Origin: Pseudomonadales bacterium
GTDB lineage: Bacteria > Pseudomonadota > Gammaproteobacteria > Pseudomonadales > Moraxellaceae
Length of the DNA: 18,737 nucleotides
Reading direction: 5' to 3'
Assembly: GCA_013043915.1 (NCBI GenBank)
Contig: JABEVH010000089.1
Coordinates: 1-18,737, forward strand
The notes under the pieces are model-generated. The model made no database searches. It saw only the letters and a list, made by a program, of their open reading frames with translations, and had not been told where the DNA came from. Positions 1 to 7,288 of this stretch are shown here, piece after piece. The number at the start of each line of letters is the position of its first letter. The stretch's first letter is position 1. The position numbers and the translations under genes were made by a program.

Positions 1-10
1 AACTCTGAAT

Positions 11-643
11 ATGCAATTTCAGGAAATAGGCGTTGCTCTTAAACTGGCGGGTATCATCATGGTGCCGCTGTCCTTGCTCGCTGTGCTGGCTTTGGCGGTC
101 ATGCTGGAAAAAGCGTTGTTATATGCGCGCTACACCCGCTTGCCGCAGGCATTGCTGACCTTGGTTGAAACCTACGGTTTCGCCTGGAAAGATCTGGAGC
201 TACAACTGCAGAGCTTGCCTGAGGATCATAATTATCGCCGTTTTTTTACGGTGATCATGGAAAATCGTGAACATCCAAGCTGGTGGGTGGAGTCGCGTGC
301 AGCTGACGAAGCGCAGGTTATAGAGTATATGATGGGACGCCGCCTCTGGGTGCTGGAAACTATCGTGACGGCAGCGCCGTTGCTGGGATTACTAGGCACT
401 ATTCTGGGGATGATGCATTCCTTTCAAATGATAGGTGGCAGCGGGCTGGTTAATCCCATCGGGGTAACCGGCGGCGTGGCCCAGGCTTTGATTGCGACGG
501 CCGTCGGTCTTCTGATCGCTTTGGTTGCCCTGTTCGGTTTTAATTTTTTCTCACGTATGCAGGCGCATACTCTGGATGAAATGCAGCGCTTGGGTACTCG
601 CATCATCGATCACGTGCGTTTAGATCAGCAAGGTGCGGCATGA
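11..643 (+). CDS. exbB: ExbB/TolQ/MotA-family proton channel subunit
   Basis: Inner-membrane subunit of the ExbB-ExbD motor that uses the proton motive force to energise TonB. The 210-residue protein has the family layout: a first membrane helix near residues 10-32, a cytoplasmic loop to about 115, and two further helices near 117-140 and 155-180. The loop-to-helix signature APLLGLLGTILGMMHSF and the conserved ALIATAVGLLIAL stretch of helix 3 are visible. It is followed directly by exbD (ATGA overlap) and tonB, which argues for ExbB rather than TolQ or MotA. The start is uncertain: only ten bases precede the first ATG and show no clear ribosome binding site, and a second ATG at position 59 follows a GGCGGG stretch but would shorten helix 1. 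Family assignment is firm; the specific receptor served is unknown. Confidence 0.9.
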   Translation: MQFQEIGVALKLAGIIMVPLSLLAVLALAVMLEKALLYARYTRLPQALLTLVETYGFAWKDLELQLQSLPEDHNYRRFFTVIMENREHPSWWVESRAADEAQVIEYMMGRRLWVLETIVTAAPLLGLLGTILGMMHSFQMIGGSGLVNPIGVTGGVAQALIATAVGLLIALVALFGFNFFSRMQAHTLDEMQRLGTRIIDHVRLDQQGAA

Positions 644-1041
644 AATTACGCAAGTCGCGAGAGTTTCGCAAGGGACGCATAGAAATCATCCCCATGATCG
701 ATGTGATGTTTTTTTTGCTCGCGACGTTCATGCTGGCATCGTTATCCATGCAGAACCTCAATGCATTATCGGTCAATTTGCCGCAGGGTCAGGCTGAGCA
801 ACTGACATCACGTCAACCTGTCACCCTAACCTTAACCCGTGATCGTCATGTTTTTATCAATAAAACCCCCGTTACCCTGGATACCCTGGCAGCAACCTTG
901 CGCCCATTGATGGGCCGTGACGGTGATCTTATCGTCTCGGCGGATAATGATGCTCCTCAGGGCTTGGTGGTCAGTGCCATGTTGCAGGCCCGTACGGCGG
1001 GAGCTCAGCATTTCTTGATTGCGGTGAAACATGGAGGTTAA
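640..1041 (+). CDS. exbD: ExbD/TolR-family biopolymer transport protein
   Basis: Partner of ExbB in the proton-driven motor. The 133-residue protein has a basic N-terminal cytoplasmic tail, one membrane helix near residues 16-38 and a periplasmic domain. The helix begins RIEIIPMIDVMFFLLATFML, with the family's essential proton-carrying aspartate at Asp21, and the periplasmic part ends with the ExbD-like stretch SAMLQARTAGAQHFLIAV. Its ATG overlaps the exbB stop as ATGA, and an AAGG sits about six bases upstream inside exbB, so translation is probably coupled. The 3' end overlaps the start of the tonB-like gene by 11 bases. The gene order separates it from TolR, which normally sits beside tolA, tolB and pal. 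Confidence 0.9.
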   Translation: MKLRKSREFRKGRIEIIPMIDVMFFLLATFMLASLSMQNLNALSVNLPQGQAEQLTSRQPVTLTLTRDRHVFINKTPVTLDTLAATLRPLMGRDGDLIVSADNDAPQGLVVSAMLQARTAGAQHFLIAVKHGG

Positions 1042-1672
1042 GAGGGGTTGGACCCACGATCAGGGCTTTTGGTGGGCTCTGCCTTGGGCGTTGCTGTTCT
1101 GGTTGTTATTTTTATGGACGTTGGGCTACTCACTGACGAGGCCAGAGGTTGAGAATAGGCGTCCTCCCGCCATCGAAGAGCGCCTGATTGAATTGCCCGT
1201 AACGCCACCGCCGGTCGCCCATGCCGCACCCACACCAGCACCGGTGGTGGTTCCGCATCGGGCAGTGGCTCCGCCGGTACAGGTAGCTCCGCCGGTGCAA
1301 CAGGTGGTAGCTCCTGCGCCCATGACAACCAAGTCAGTAGCTTTGCCGCCACCACCTCCACCTGCCCCTGTGCCTCCTCCGAGCAAAACTATCCCTCAGG
1401 CCTCTGGGGTCAATACACATGGTGTACAGGCCTTGACCCAACCCAGTCCGGACATTCCTGATGATATGGCGGATGAGGTAGCAGGCATGAACGTGACGGC
1501 GCGATTCCATGTGCGCCCTGATGGCAGCTTTACGGTAGAGTTGACGCAGGCTTCTTCGGATCCTGCGCTCAATCAGCTGGTGCTGGCTACGTTGAAGCGC
1601 TGGAAGTTTTCTCCTGCCGAAGAAGCGGGTCAAGCCGTGGCAGCAACGCAGGATGTCACGTTTTCCTTCTAA
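1031..1672 (+). CDS. tonB: TonB-family energy transducer
   Basis: Periplasm-spanning protein that carries energy from ExbBD to TonB-dependent outer-membrane receptors. The 213 residues run as a short basic N terminus, one Trp- and Leu-rich membrane helix (about 13-34), a Pro/Ala/Val-rich linker (about 44-120, with a run of six prolines at 106-111) and a C-terminal TonB domain (about 140-213). That domain shows the family pattern: PDIPDDM, VRPDGSFTVELTQASSDPALNQ, LATLKRWKFSPA and a final TFSF strand. Residues 79-90 are a tandem duplication VAPPVQ-VAPPVQ encoded by two imperfect 18-base repeats (1265-1300). The membrane helix has no histidine; E. coli TonB has a functionally important Ser16/His20 pair there. 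The gene overlaps exbD by 11 bases and is the last of the three-gene cluster. No receptor gene is visible in the window. Confidence 0.88.
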   Translation: MEVKRGWTHDQGFWWALPWALLFWLLFLWTLGYSLTRPEVENRRPPAIEERLIELPVTPPPVAHAAPTPAPVVVPHRAVAPPVQVAPPVQQVVAPAPMTTKSVALPPPPPPAPVPPPSKTIPQASGVNTHGVQALTQPSPDIPDDMADEVAGMNVTARFHVRPDGSFTVELTQASSDPALNQLVLATLKRWKFSPAEEAGQAVAATQDVTFSF

Positions 1673-1761
1673 AGGGACGAGCTGAAAGTTGTGCATGAGT
1701 TCAGATGCTGCTTCATCGTAAACAATGATGTTGATTCGGATGTGCTTCGCGTACCTTATAC

Positions 1762-1780
1762 ACCATGCGGATAGCATGGT
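1762..1780. other. Perfect stem-loop downstream of tonB
   Basis: ACCATGC and GCATGGT pair perfectly (7 bp) around the loop GGATA. It lies 90 bases after the tonB stop. There is no T run after either arm, so it could be an mRNA 3'-end stabiliser or a protein site rather than an intrinsic terminator. Confidence 0.4.
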
Positions 1781-1820
1781 CCCGGAGTTCAGGTTAAAAC
1801 TTGCTGTTTGATTTTCTCAT

Positions 1821-1853
1821 GGTGGCTCCATTCTCTCAAAAATCGGAGCCTCC
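1821..1853. other. Stem-loop with GGCTCC/GGAGCC arms
   Basis: GGCTCC at 1824-1829 pairs with GGAGCC at 1845-1850. Two more G-C pairs form outside one T-T mismatch, and the loop is 15 bases. It precedes the AT-rich block upstream of ppsA. The role is unknown; no downstream T run is seen. Confidence 0.35.
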
Positions 1854-1902
1854 GCTATACCTGGGGCGGTTCATAATTTTGTACTTATTATACACTTCGA
1901 AA

Positions 1903-1917
1903 ATGATTGGTATTCAT
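1903..1917. promoter_or_regulatory. Weak Fur-like palindrome
   Basis: The site reads ATGATTGGTATTCAT, with ATGA and TCAT ends and partial dyad symmetry. Aligned to the 19-base Fur consensus it matches at only about 11 positions. Iron control would fit an ExbB-ExbD-TonB neighbourhood, but this site lies after that cluster and upstream of ppsA, so the assignment is speculative. Confidence 0.15.
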
Positions 1918-2142
1918 GGCATGTATTGTTGAAAACAGGCTACAGGCTGGATTTTTGATAAGAAATATTATTTAATATGCTTTTATTTCAATTTGTTACA
2001 AGTGTTTATTAAAGTTGAAAATAACAAATTCTCTGAGCGGCTGTGCCTGAAGTTTAGATATTCCTTTTATGCGAAATCATGGAACTTCAAGTAGACTGAT
2101 AGCATCACCCGGGCATCAACCGACCCTGGTTACTTCAAGGAG

Positions 2143-2165
2143 CATCACTTGCGATCCACGTGATG
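2143..2165 (+). promoter_or_regulatory. Leader hairpin with a five-codon mini-ORF before ppsA
   Basis: CATCAC (2143-2148) and GTGATG (2160-2165) form a 6-bp stem. Its loop contains TTG at 2149, preceded six bases upstream by AAGGAG (2137-2142), and this reads TTG CGA TCC ACG TGA. The arrangement imitates the real ppsA start (AAGGAG then TTG) about 50 bases later. It may be a decoy initiation site or a short leader peptide, or simply chance. Confidence 0.25.
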
Positions 2166-2186
2166 TCATCTTGCCAACCCGCTTAT

Positions 2187-2192
2187 AAGGAG
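2187..2192 (+). promoter_or_regulatory. Ribosome binding site of ppsA
   Basis: A full AAGGAG lies seven bases before the TTG at 2200. This supports TTG as the genuine initiation codon, because no better in-frame ATG sits near this site. Confidence 0.75.
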
Positions 2193-2199
2193 TACGACC

Positions 2200-4575
2200 T
2201 TGGAACAGCACGTTGTTTGGTTTCAGAATTTGGGTAAACACGATGTCGAGCGTGTTGGTGGCAAGAATGCCTCCCTAGGTGAGATGATCAGTCATCTGAC
2301 CAGTGCTGGCGTCATGGTTCCTGGTGGATTTGCGACTACCGCTGATGCCTATCGAGAGTTTCTGGAACAAAGCGGATTGAACCGTCGTATCGAAGATGCC
2401 CTGTCCACATTGAATGTGGATGATGTGGTTCAGCTGGCTGAAACCGGTCGTAAAATTCGCGAATGGATCATCGATACACCGCTGACTTCATCCCTGGAAA
2501 AAGCCGTCGCCACTGCTTTTTCTGAATTAACGCAAGGTCAGCCTGACCTTGCTGTGGCAGTACGTTCTTCCGCTACGGCCGAGGATTTGCCGGATGCTTC
2601 GTTTGCCGGGCAGCAAGAAACTTTTTTGAATATCCGTGGCTTGGACAATGTCTTATTAGCTATTAAGGAAGTTTTTGCTTCCCTGTTTAATGATCGCGCT
2701 ATCGCTTATCGGGTACATCAGGGCTTTGATCATAAGCTGGTGGCCCTATCTGCCGGCATACAGCGTATGGTGCGCTCAGAAACCGGTACCTCAGGGGTTA
2801 TGTTTACCTTGGATACCGAGTCCGGTTTTCGTGACGTGGTCTTTGTGACGGCATCTTACGGACTGGGTGAGATGGTGGTGCAGGGTAGTGTCAATCCGGA
2901 TGAATTTTATGTGCATAAATTGACCCTGGAAGGCGGTCGTCCATCTATTTTGCGTCGCAATCTGGGCAGCAAGGCACAAAAAATGATTTACGGTGTCACG
3001 GGGCTGGCAGGTAAATCTACTCAAGTCGTCGATGTTGATCGCGCCGACCAGCACCGTTTTTGTCTCAGTGACCAAGATATTGAAGCTCTGGCACGTCAAG
3101 CACTGATCATTGAGAAACACTATGGTTTGCCTATGGATATCGAATGGGCCAAGGATGGTGATGATGGGCGTATCTATATTGTGCAGGCACGCCCTGAAAC
3201 CGTGAAGAGCCGGCAGAGTGTAGGCACCATGGAGCGCTATCTGCTCAAACAAAAGAGCAAGGTGCTTTGCGAAGGTCGCTCCATCGGTCAGCGTATTGGC
3301 TCCGGTACAGTCAGGGTAGTGACCAGTTTGCGTGACATGGAGCGTGTTAACGCCGGTGATGTGCTAGTCACTGACATGACGGATCCGGATTGGGAACCGG
3401 TGATGAAACGCGCCTCAGCGATCGTTACCAACCGCGGTGGTCGTACCTGTCACGCCGCTATCATTGCGCGTGAATTAGGTGTGCCTGCTATCGTGGGTTG
3501 TGGCAATGCGACTGACATTCTCAAAGAAGGCCAGGGTGTAACGGTCTCCTGTGCTGAAGGTGACACCGGCTATGTCTATGAAGGCGAGCTGGATTTTGAA
3601 GTGCAACGCAACAGTATTGAATCTATGCCCAAACTACCGTTTAAGATCATGCTGAATGTCGGTAGCCCGGACACGGCATTTACCGCTGCTCAATTTCCCA
3701 ACCAGGGCGTAGGCTTGGCGCGTCTTGAATTTATTATCAACCGCATGATCGGTGTACACCCTAAGGCATTGATCAATTACGAGCATTTGCCCAGGGATAT
3801 CAAACTGGCAGTCGATGAGCGCTGGATGGGTTATGCATCCCCCATCGATTTTTATGTAGAAAAGCTGGTAGAGGGCATTTCAACCCTGGCAGCGGCTTTT
3901 TATCCGCAACGTGTCATCGTTCGTATGTCGGATTTTAAGTCCAATGAATATGCCAACATGGTAGGCGGTAAGCTTTATGAGCCGGAAGAAGAAAATCCTA
4001 TGCTGGGCTTCCGCGGTGCATCGCGTTATATCTCCAACAACTTCCGTGATTGTTTTGATCTGGAGGTCAGGGCCCTTAAAAAGGTTCGTGACGTGATGGG
4101 GTTAAATAACGTTGAGGTCATGATTCCGTTTGTGCGCACGACAGGCGAAGCGCGTCGTGTGATTGAACTGCTGGCGGAGAAGGGTCTGCGGCGTGGAGAA
4201 AATGGCCTCAAGATCATCATGATGTGTGAATTGCCCACCAATGCTTTGCTGGCTGAAGAGTTCCTGGAGTTTTTTGACGGGTTCTCCATCGGTTCCAATG
4301 ATCTTACACAGCTTACTTTGGGGCTGGATCGTGATTCAGGTATTGTTTCTCACCTGTTTGATGAGCGAGATCCGGCGGTGAAGTTCCTGTTGGCTCGTGC
4401 CATACAGGCTTGTCGCAAGGCCGGCAAGTATGTGGGGATTTGTGGTCAGGGCCCCTCAGATCATCCGGATTTGGCGTTGTGGTTGATGGAGCAAGGGATA
4501 GATTCAATCTCCTTGAACCGTGATTCCGTGCTGGATACCTGGTTTTTCCTGGCCAATCAGCAGCCTAAGGTGTAA
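2200..4575 (+). CDS. ppsA: Phosphoenolpyruvate synthase (pyruvate, water dikinase)
   Basis: Cytoplasmic enzyme converting pyruvate, ATP and water to phosphoenolpyruvate, AMP and phosphate, which opens gluconeogenesis from C3 substrates. At 791 residues it matches the usual length (E. coli about 792). Domains run in order: an N-terminal nucleotide-binding PPDK_N domain (about 10-340, with GGKNASLGEM and AVRSSATAEDLPDASFAGQQETFLN), the swivelling phosphohistidine domain (about 370-450) with GGRTCHAAIIARELGVPAIVG, whose His418 is the phosphorylated residue, and the C-terminal PEP-utilising barrel (about 470-785) with GSNDLTQLTLGLDRDSG and GICGQGPSD (Cys748). The start is TTG with AAGGAG seven bases upstream. 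It appears monocistronic: a 527-base leader region precedes it and a stem-loop follows it. The regulatory kinase gene ppsR, often beside ppsA, is not in this window. Confidence 0.97.
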   Translation: MEQHVVWFQNLGKHDVERVGGKNASLGEMISHLTSAGVMVPGGFATTADAYREFLEQSGLNRRIEDALSTLNVDDVVQLAETGRKIREWIIDTPLTSSLEKAVATAFSELTQGQPDLAVAVRSSATAEDLPDASFAGQQETFLNIRGLDNVLLAIKEVFASLFNDRAIAYRVHQGFDHKLVALSAGIQRMVRSETGTSGVMFTLDTESGFRDVVFVTASYGLGEMVVQGSVNPDEFYVHKLTLEGGRPSILRRNLGSKAQKMIYGVTGLAGKSTQVVDVDRADQHRFCLSDQDIEALARQALIIEKHYGLPMDIEWAKDGDDGRIYIVQARPETVKSRQSVGTMERYLLKQKSKVLCEGRSIGQRIGSGTVRVVTSLRDMERVNAGDVLVTDMTDPDWEPVMKRASAIVTNRGGRTCHAAIIARELGVPAIVGCGNATDILKEGQGVTVSCAEGDTGYVYEGELDFEVQRNSIESMPKLPFKIMLNVGSPDTAFTAAQFPNQGVGLARLEFIINRMIGVHPKALINYEHLPRDIKLAVDERWMGYASPIDFYVEKLVEGISTLAAAFYPQRVIVRMSDFKSNEYANMVGGKLYEPEEENPMLGFRGASRYISNNFRDCFDLEVRALKKVRDVMGLNNVEVMIPFVRTTGEARRVIELLAEKGLRRGENGLKIIMMCELPTNALLAEEFLEFFDGFSIGSNDLTQLTLGLDRDSGIVSHLFDERDPAVKFLLARAIQACRKAGKYVGICGQGPSDHPDLALWLMEQGIDSISLNRDSVLDTWFFLANQQPKV

Positions 4576-4582
4576 TGCGCTC

Positions 4583-4635
4583 GGCTCGCCTGCACGCATG
4601 GTTGTGAGGCGGGCCAGAGATGGCTACTTTTGTTA
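4583..4635 (+). terminator. Probable transcription terminator after ppsA
   Basis: GGCTCGCCT (4583-4591) pairs with AGGCGGGCC (4607-4615) over nine positions including one G-T pair. The loop itself contains a short CAC/GTG pairing. A T-rich stretch (CTTTTGTT) follows only after about a dozen bases, so the terminator is imperfect. It separates ppsA from the porin unit. Confidence 0.5.
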
Positions 4636-4658
4636 AAACTGTATTAACATTATTTAAT
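4630..4658 (+). promoter_or_regulatory. Candidate sigma-70 promoter with inverted repeat, porin unit
   Basis: TTGTTA (4630-4635) and TTTAAT (4653-4658) are spaced 17 bases apart, a plausible -35/-10 pair about 80 bases before the porin start. A perfect 6-bp inverted repeat, TGTTAA (4631-4636) and TTAACA (4644-4649), overlaps the -35 element and spacer. That is a typical position for a repressor or activator site. The regulator is unknown. Confidence 0.4.
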
Positions 4659-4736
4659 TTTCATGCATGATGATTTTTGATCTAACTCCATCTAGACCTT
4701 GTGAAGACTAGGATGTTTTAACAAGGAGTTAAGATC

Positions 4737-6053
4737 ATGTGGTTAAGGAAAGGGCTTCTGGTAGTATCAACCACAACGTTGCTTAGCGGTTACATGGTAA
4801 ATGCTTCTGCGACCAGCATTACTTTTTCAGGGTTTGCAGATTTTACCGCAGGGAATGTGCTGGGAGGATCGGGCCCAAGCAACTACCAGATTCCCGCTTT
4901 TTTGCCCAATGGCGTCAACTCACCGACATCCTTGTATCCAAGTTATAAATGCCCATGCTTTATTTCAAATTATGAATATGGCGGCATTTATCAACACACG
5001 GGGTGGGACTTAGCTAATGAAAGCATGGTTGGTATCCAGGCCAATGCTCAGGTTAACGATCAATTGAGTGCAGTTGTACAAATTGATGCACGGGGACTTG
5101 ATGGTTATCAGCCCACGGTGGATTGGGCTTACACCTCCTATAACCTGACCAATACACTGACCATCCAGGCAGGTAGGAAGCGCTTGCCGTTGTACATGTA
5201 TTCTGATTATAACTATGTTGGTTATGCCTATCCGTGGGTTCGCCCACCGGTTGATTTATATGGCTGGGAGGTCTATTCCTACGATGGCATCAATGTTCAA
5301 TACAATAATGCTATAGGTGACTGGGCCTTGATGACAAACACATGGGCAGGTAACTCCGTTGATCCCAATGCTCCTGGCCTAACCAACGTTTATAACGGGT
5401 TTGTAACCGATACGGCGTGGAAAGATATTATAGGTACCAGCATTGATTTGAGTAATGATTACGTGCATCTACGTGCCGTATATATGCAAAACAAAGTCTT
5501 TCAGGGTACGCCCAATGTCGCTATCAATAACGGGCAAGGCATTATCAGTAATACCATTCCACAAACAGCTATGTTTAATGATACTCCAATCACGAACTTT
5601 ACCTACCCAAGCAGTGGTAACCCCAATGGAGTTGTCAACAATAACTTGGTGTGGGGAACCTTGCAGCAAGTTTGGGGAGCTGCTTTTAATATTGACTATA
5701 ACAATATACTTTGGCGCAGTGAATATAATTTTGTAAGACGACCTCAGATGGGGTATGTCGCTCCTTCATTGTTGGCGGGCGCTGGTTATAAATATGGTCA
5801 AGTTACGGCCATGTACACGTACTCCCAATACTGGGAAAGTGATAGTTGGTTACATACGTTCCCGCAACGAGATAACACGCGTGCTGTGACCTTACGTTGG
5901 GATTTTCGCCCCTCAGTTTGCCTCAAGTTGCAATATGATCTATTTATGGACCACTCTGTAGGCTATACAGCTCCAGGACAGGTCGCACCAAGTTCTGACT
6001 GGTTTCTAGGTAGCAGTAAACTGCTAACAGCATCATTGGATATGGTGTTCTAA
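4737..6053 (+). CDS. Porin-like outer-membrane beta-barrel protein
   Basis: Predicted outer-membrane channel of 438 residues. Residues 1-25 form a signal peptide (basic MWLRK, hydrophobic core, cleavage probably after ASA). The mature part alternates polar and aromatic residues as in transmembrane beta strands and ends in LTASLDMVF, with the C-terminal phenylalanine used by the BAM machinery. Aromatic-rich segments (YMYSDYNYVGYAYPW, YGWEVYSYDGINVQYNN) suit the girdles of a barrel. I see no specific substrate family. A KCPCF motif (Cys72, Cys74) near the N terminus is unusual for a porin. AAGGAG lies eight bases before the ATG. The gene is more AT-rich than its neighbours (about 40% GC in lines I counted, against nearly 50% in ppsA), which may mark transfer. 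A short PstS-like gene follows after 13 bases, presumably co-transcribed. Confidence 0.7.
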   Translation: MWLRKGLLVVSTTTLLSGYMVNASATSITFSGFADFTAGNVLGGSGPSNYQIPAFLPNGVNSPTSLYPSYKCPCFISNYEYGGIYQHTGWDLANESMVGIQANAQVNDQLSAVVQIDARGLDGYQPTVDWAYTSYNLTNTLTIQAGRKRLPLYMYSDYNYVGYAYPWVRPPVDLYGWEVYSYDGINVQYNNAIGDWALMTNTWAGNSVDPNAPGLTNVYNGFVTDTAWKDIIGTSIDLSNDYVHLRAVYMQNKVFQGTPNVAINNGQGIISNTIPQTAMFNDTPITNFTYPSSGNPNGVVNNNLVWGTLQQVWGAAFNIDYNNILWRSEYNFVRRPQMGYVAPSLLAGAGYKYGQVTAMYTYSQYWESDSWLHTFPQRDNTRAVTLRWDFRPSVCLKLQYDLFMDHSVGYTAPGQVAPSSDWFLGSSKLLTASLDMVF

Positions 6054-6066
6054 GGGAGAAAAAACC

Positions 6067-6474
6067 ATGAACAGACTCTGTGCTTTAATCATGATTGGAT
6101 TAATTCATATTGCCCAGGCAGATGTTTATATCATCGTAAATCCTGACAACCATAATGTTCTTTCGGTGAGCGATGTTCGTAATATCTTTTTAGGTAAAGT
6201 TAGAAGTTTTCCCGATGGCTCAACGGCAATCCCTGTCGAGCTTAAGGATGGGTCAACAGTTCGAGAAGATTTTGATCAAAAAATTCTGAAAAAAGATGAC
6301 TCACAAGTACGCGCATACTGGGCACAAATGGTTTTTACGGGACGAGCAACACCTCCTAGAATGGTCGATTCAGAGGCTGAATTACGGGAACTTGTTGCCA
6401 AAAATCCAAATCTTATCGGATATGTGGGCAATGAAGTTGGTAGCGGTGATGTACACACAGCTTTAAAAAACTGA
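6067..6474 (+). CDS. Short PstS-like periplasmic substrate-binding family protein
   Basis: The 135-residue protein has a cleavable signal peptide (cleavage probably after AQA at residue 18) and then DVYIIVNPDNHNVLSVSDVRNIFLGKVRSFPDG. This pattern is seen in small proteins annotated as phosphate ABC transporter substrate-binding-like. Other family marks are AYWAQMVFTGRATPPRMVDSEAEL and NPNLIGYVGNEV near the C terminus. Full PstS proteins are more than twice as long, so this is about one lobe of the fold and no transporter genes accompany it. A GGGAGA stretch precedes the ATG, only 13 bases after the porin stop, so the two are almost certainly one unit. Proteins of this type often sit beside outer-membrane or signalling genes and may act as sensors rather than in transport; that role is inference. 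Confidence 0.7.
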   Translation: MNRLCALIMIGLIHIAQADVYIIVNPDNHNVLSVSDVRNIFLGKVRSFPDGSTAIPVELKDGSTVREDFDQKILKKDDSQVRAYWAQMVFTGRATPPRMVDSEAELRELVAKNPNLIGYVGNEVGSGDVHTALKN

Positions 6475-6604
6475 GATCTTTGGCATCCTCCTTGCCATCA
6501 ACCGATGACTGCTACTTACGTGGGTTCCTGAAAAGATGCGGGTCTATGGAAAGGGCGGGGGAGGATGTCAAAAATGTGATCAATCATTGACGGGTAAGAA
6601 ACTC
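6475..6604. repeat. Convergent intergenic region with an 11-bp inverted repeat
   Basis: Between the PstS-like gene and the opposing transglycosylase gene, TGGCATCCTCC (6481-6491) is complementary to GGAGGATGTCA (6560-6570), with one G-T pair. Together they bound about 90 bases. The right arm, a G-rich run followed by GGAGGATGTCAA, resembles the right end seen in many IS200/IS605 and TnpB-type elements as I remember them, so this may be a transposon relic. A bidirectional transcript end is an alternative, though neither side has a T run. Confidence 0.3.
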
Positions 6605-7288
6605 CTACACACCTTGGGCATAGAGGTGGTGGTAGCGGTTAAGTACACGTTTGACGTAGTCGCGAGTTTCAGCAAAGGGAGGTATGCCTCCGTATTTTTC
6701 TACGTTTTTCTCGCCGGCATTGTAGGCAGCCAGAGCCAACTCCAGGCTTTTAAAGCGATTGATTAAATAATGCAGATGGATGACGCCTGCGCGTATATTC
6801 TGTACAGGATCAAAGGCGTCACTAACATGGTAGCGACGCGCGGTGGAGGGCATTAATTGCATTAAACCCAAGGCACCAGGTATGGATTTTGCGCGTGGAT
6901 TAAACCCTGATTCGGTGTGTATCACGGCTTTGACTAAGCCGCTATCCATGCCCTCAGAGCTTGCAAAGCGATGTATGATGCCATCATAAGCATTACGGTT
7001 GTGGCTATAGCTCGGTAGTACGGCAGACTCGTCATTTCCCCAGTCTTGGTAACCGTGGATGTTGCTATCTTTATAGTAGGTGACCTTTTCCAGAGTCTGG
7101 TAGCGTTTGAAATCCAGTCCTTGCGGTTTCTCCTGAGTATTGACCATATTGGTAAATAGTATATTGCCTTCAGCATCTCTGAAGGTATAGACCTTGCCCG
7201 CCCAGCACGTAGGTGTCAGTGACGTGGCCAACACGAGACCTAAGATGCCGGCCAGTTGACGGCATGAAGAAAAATTTATTATGTTCAT
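6605..7288 (-). CDS. Periplasmic lytic transglycosylase (DUF4124 + SLT domain)
   Basis: Cell-wall enzyme expected to cleave the MurNAc-GlcNAc bond of peptidoglycan and leave 1,6-anhydro ends. Counting from the upstream ATG at 7294 (229 residues), there is a signal peptide ending near CWA (residues 30-32), a DUF4124-like segment KVYTFRDAEGNILFTN (34-49), a linker, and an SLT domain (about 100-222). Motifs are VIHTESGFNPRAKS with catalytic Glu128, GALGLMQLMPSTA (140-152), AAYNAGEKNVEKYGGIPPF and ETRDYVKRVL. I prefer the second ATG (7288), because AAGG lies seven bases before it and only one base before the first. That gives 227 residues with the same signal peptide. It resembles the small MltC/Slt-type enzymes of gammaproteobacteria and is transcribed alone, divergent from the coiled-coil gene. 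Confidence 0.9.
   Translation of the reverse strand: MNIINFSSCRQLAGILGLVLATSLTPTCWAGKVYTFRDAEGNILFTNMVNTQEKPQGLDFKRYQTLEKVTYYKDSNIHGYQDWGNDESAVLPSYSHNRNAYDGIIHRFASSEGMDSGLVKAVIHTESGFNPRAKSIPGALGLMQLMPSTARRYHVSDAFDPVQNIRAGVIHLHYLINRFKSLELALAAYNAGEKNVEKYGGIPPFAETRDYVKRVLNRYHHLYAQGV

Larger units (their letters stand above)
1673..2199. other. Intergenic region between tonB and ppsA
   Basis: This 527-base stretch holds no protein gene I can support. It contains a 7-bp perfect stem-loop at 1762-1780, a GGCTCC/GGAGCC stem with a 15-base loop at 1821-1853, a weak Fur-like palindrome near 1903-1917, and a strongly AT-rich block at about 1865-2040 where the ppsA promoter probably lies. Neither stem-loop is followed by a T run, so I do not call a classical terminator after tonB. 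The last 100 bases hold a duplicated ACTTCAAG...GCATCAC motif (2082-2107 and 2132-2148) and a mini-ORF described separately. Confidence 0.6.

Noticed and set aside
11..1672. TolQ-TolR-TolA system
   Set aside because: The third protein ends in a TonB-type domain and no tolB, pal or ybgC follows.
1334..1777. Minus-strand ORF of 147 residues across the end of tonB
   Set aside because: Arg/His-rich shadow of the TonB coding frame with no ribosome binding site.
2791..3252. Minus-strand ORF inside ppsA
   Set aside because: Complement of the conserved ppsA nucleotide-binding domain, so a shadow.
6536..6766. Plus-strand ORF opposite the transglycosylase 3' end
   Set aside because: More than two thirds of it is the complement of the SLT domain coding sequence.
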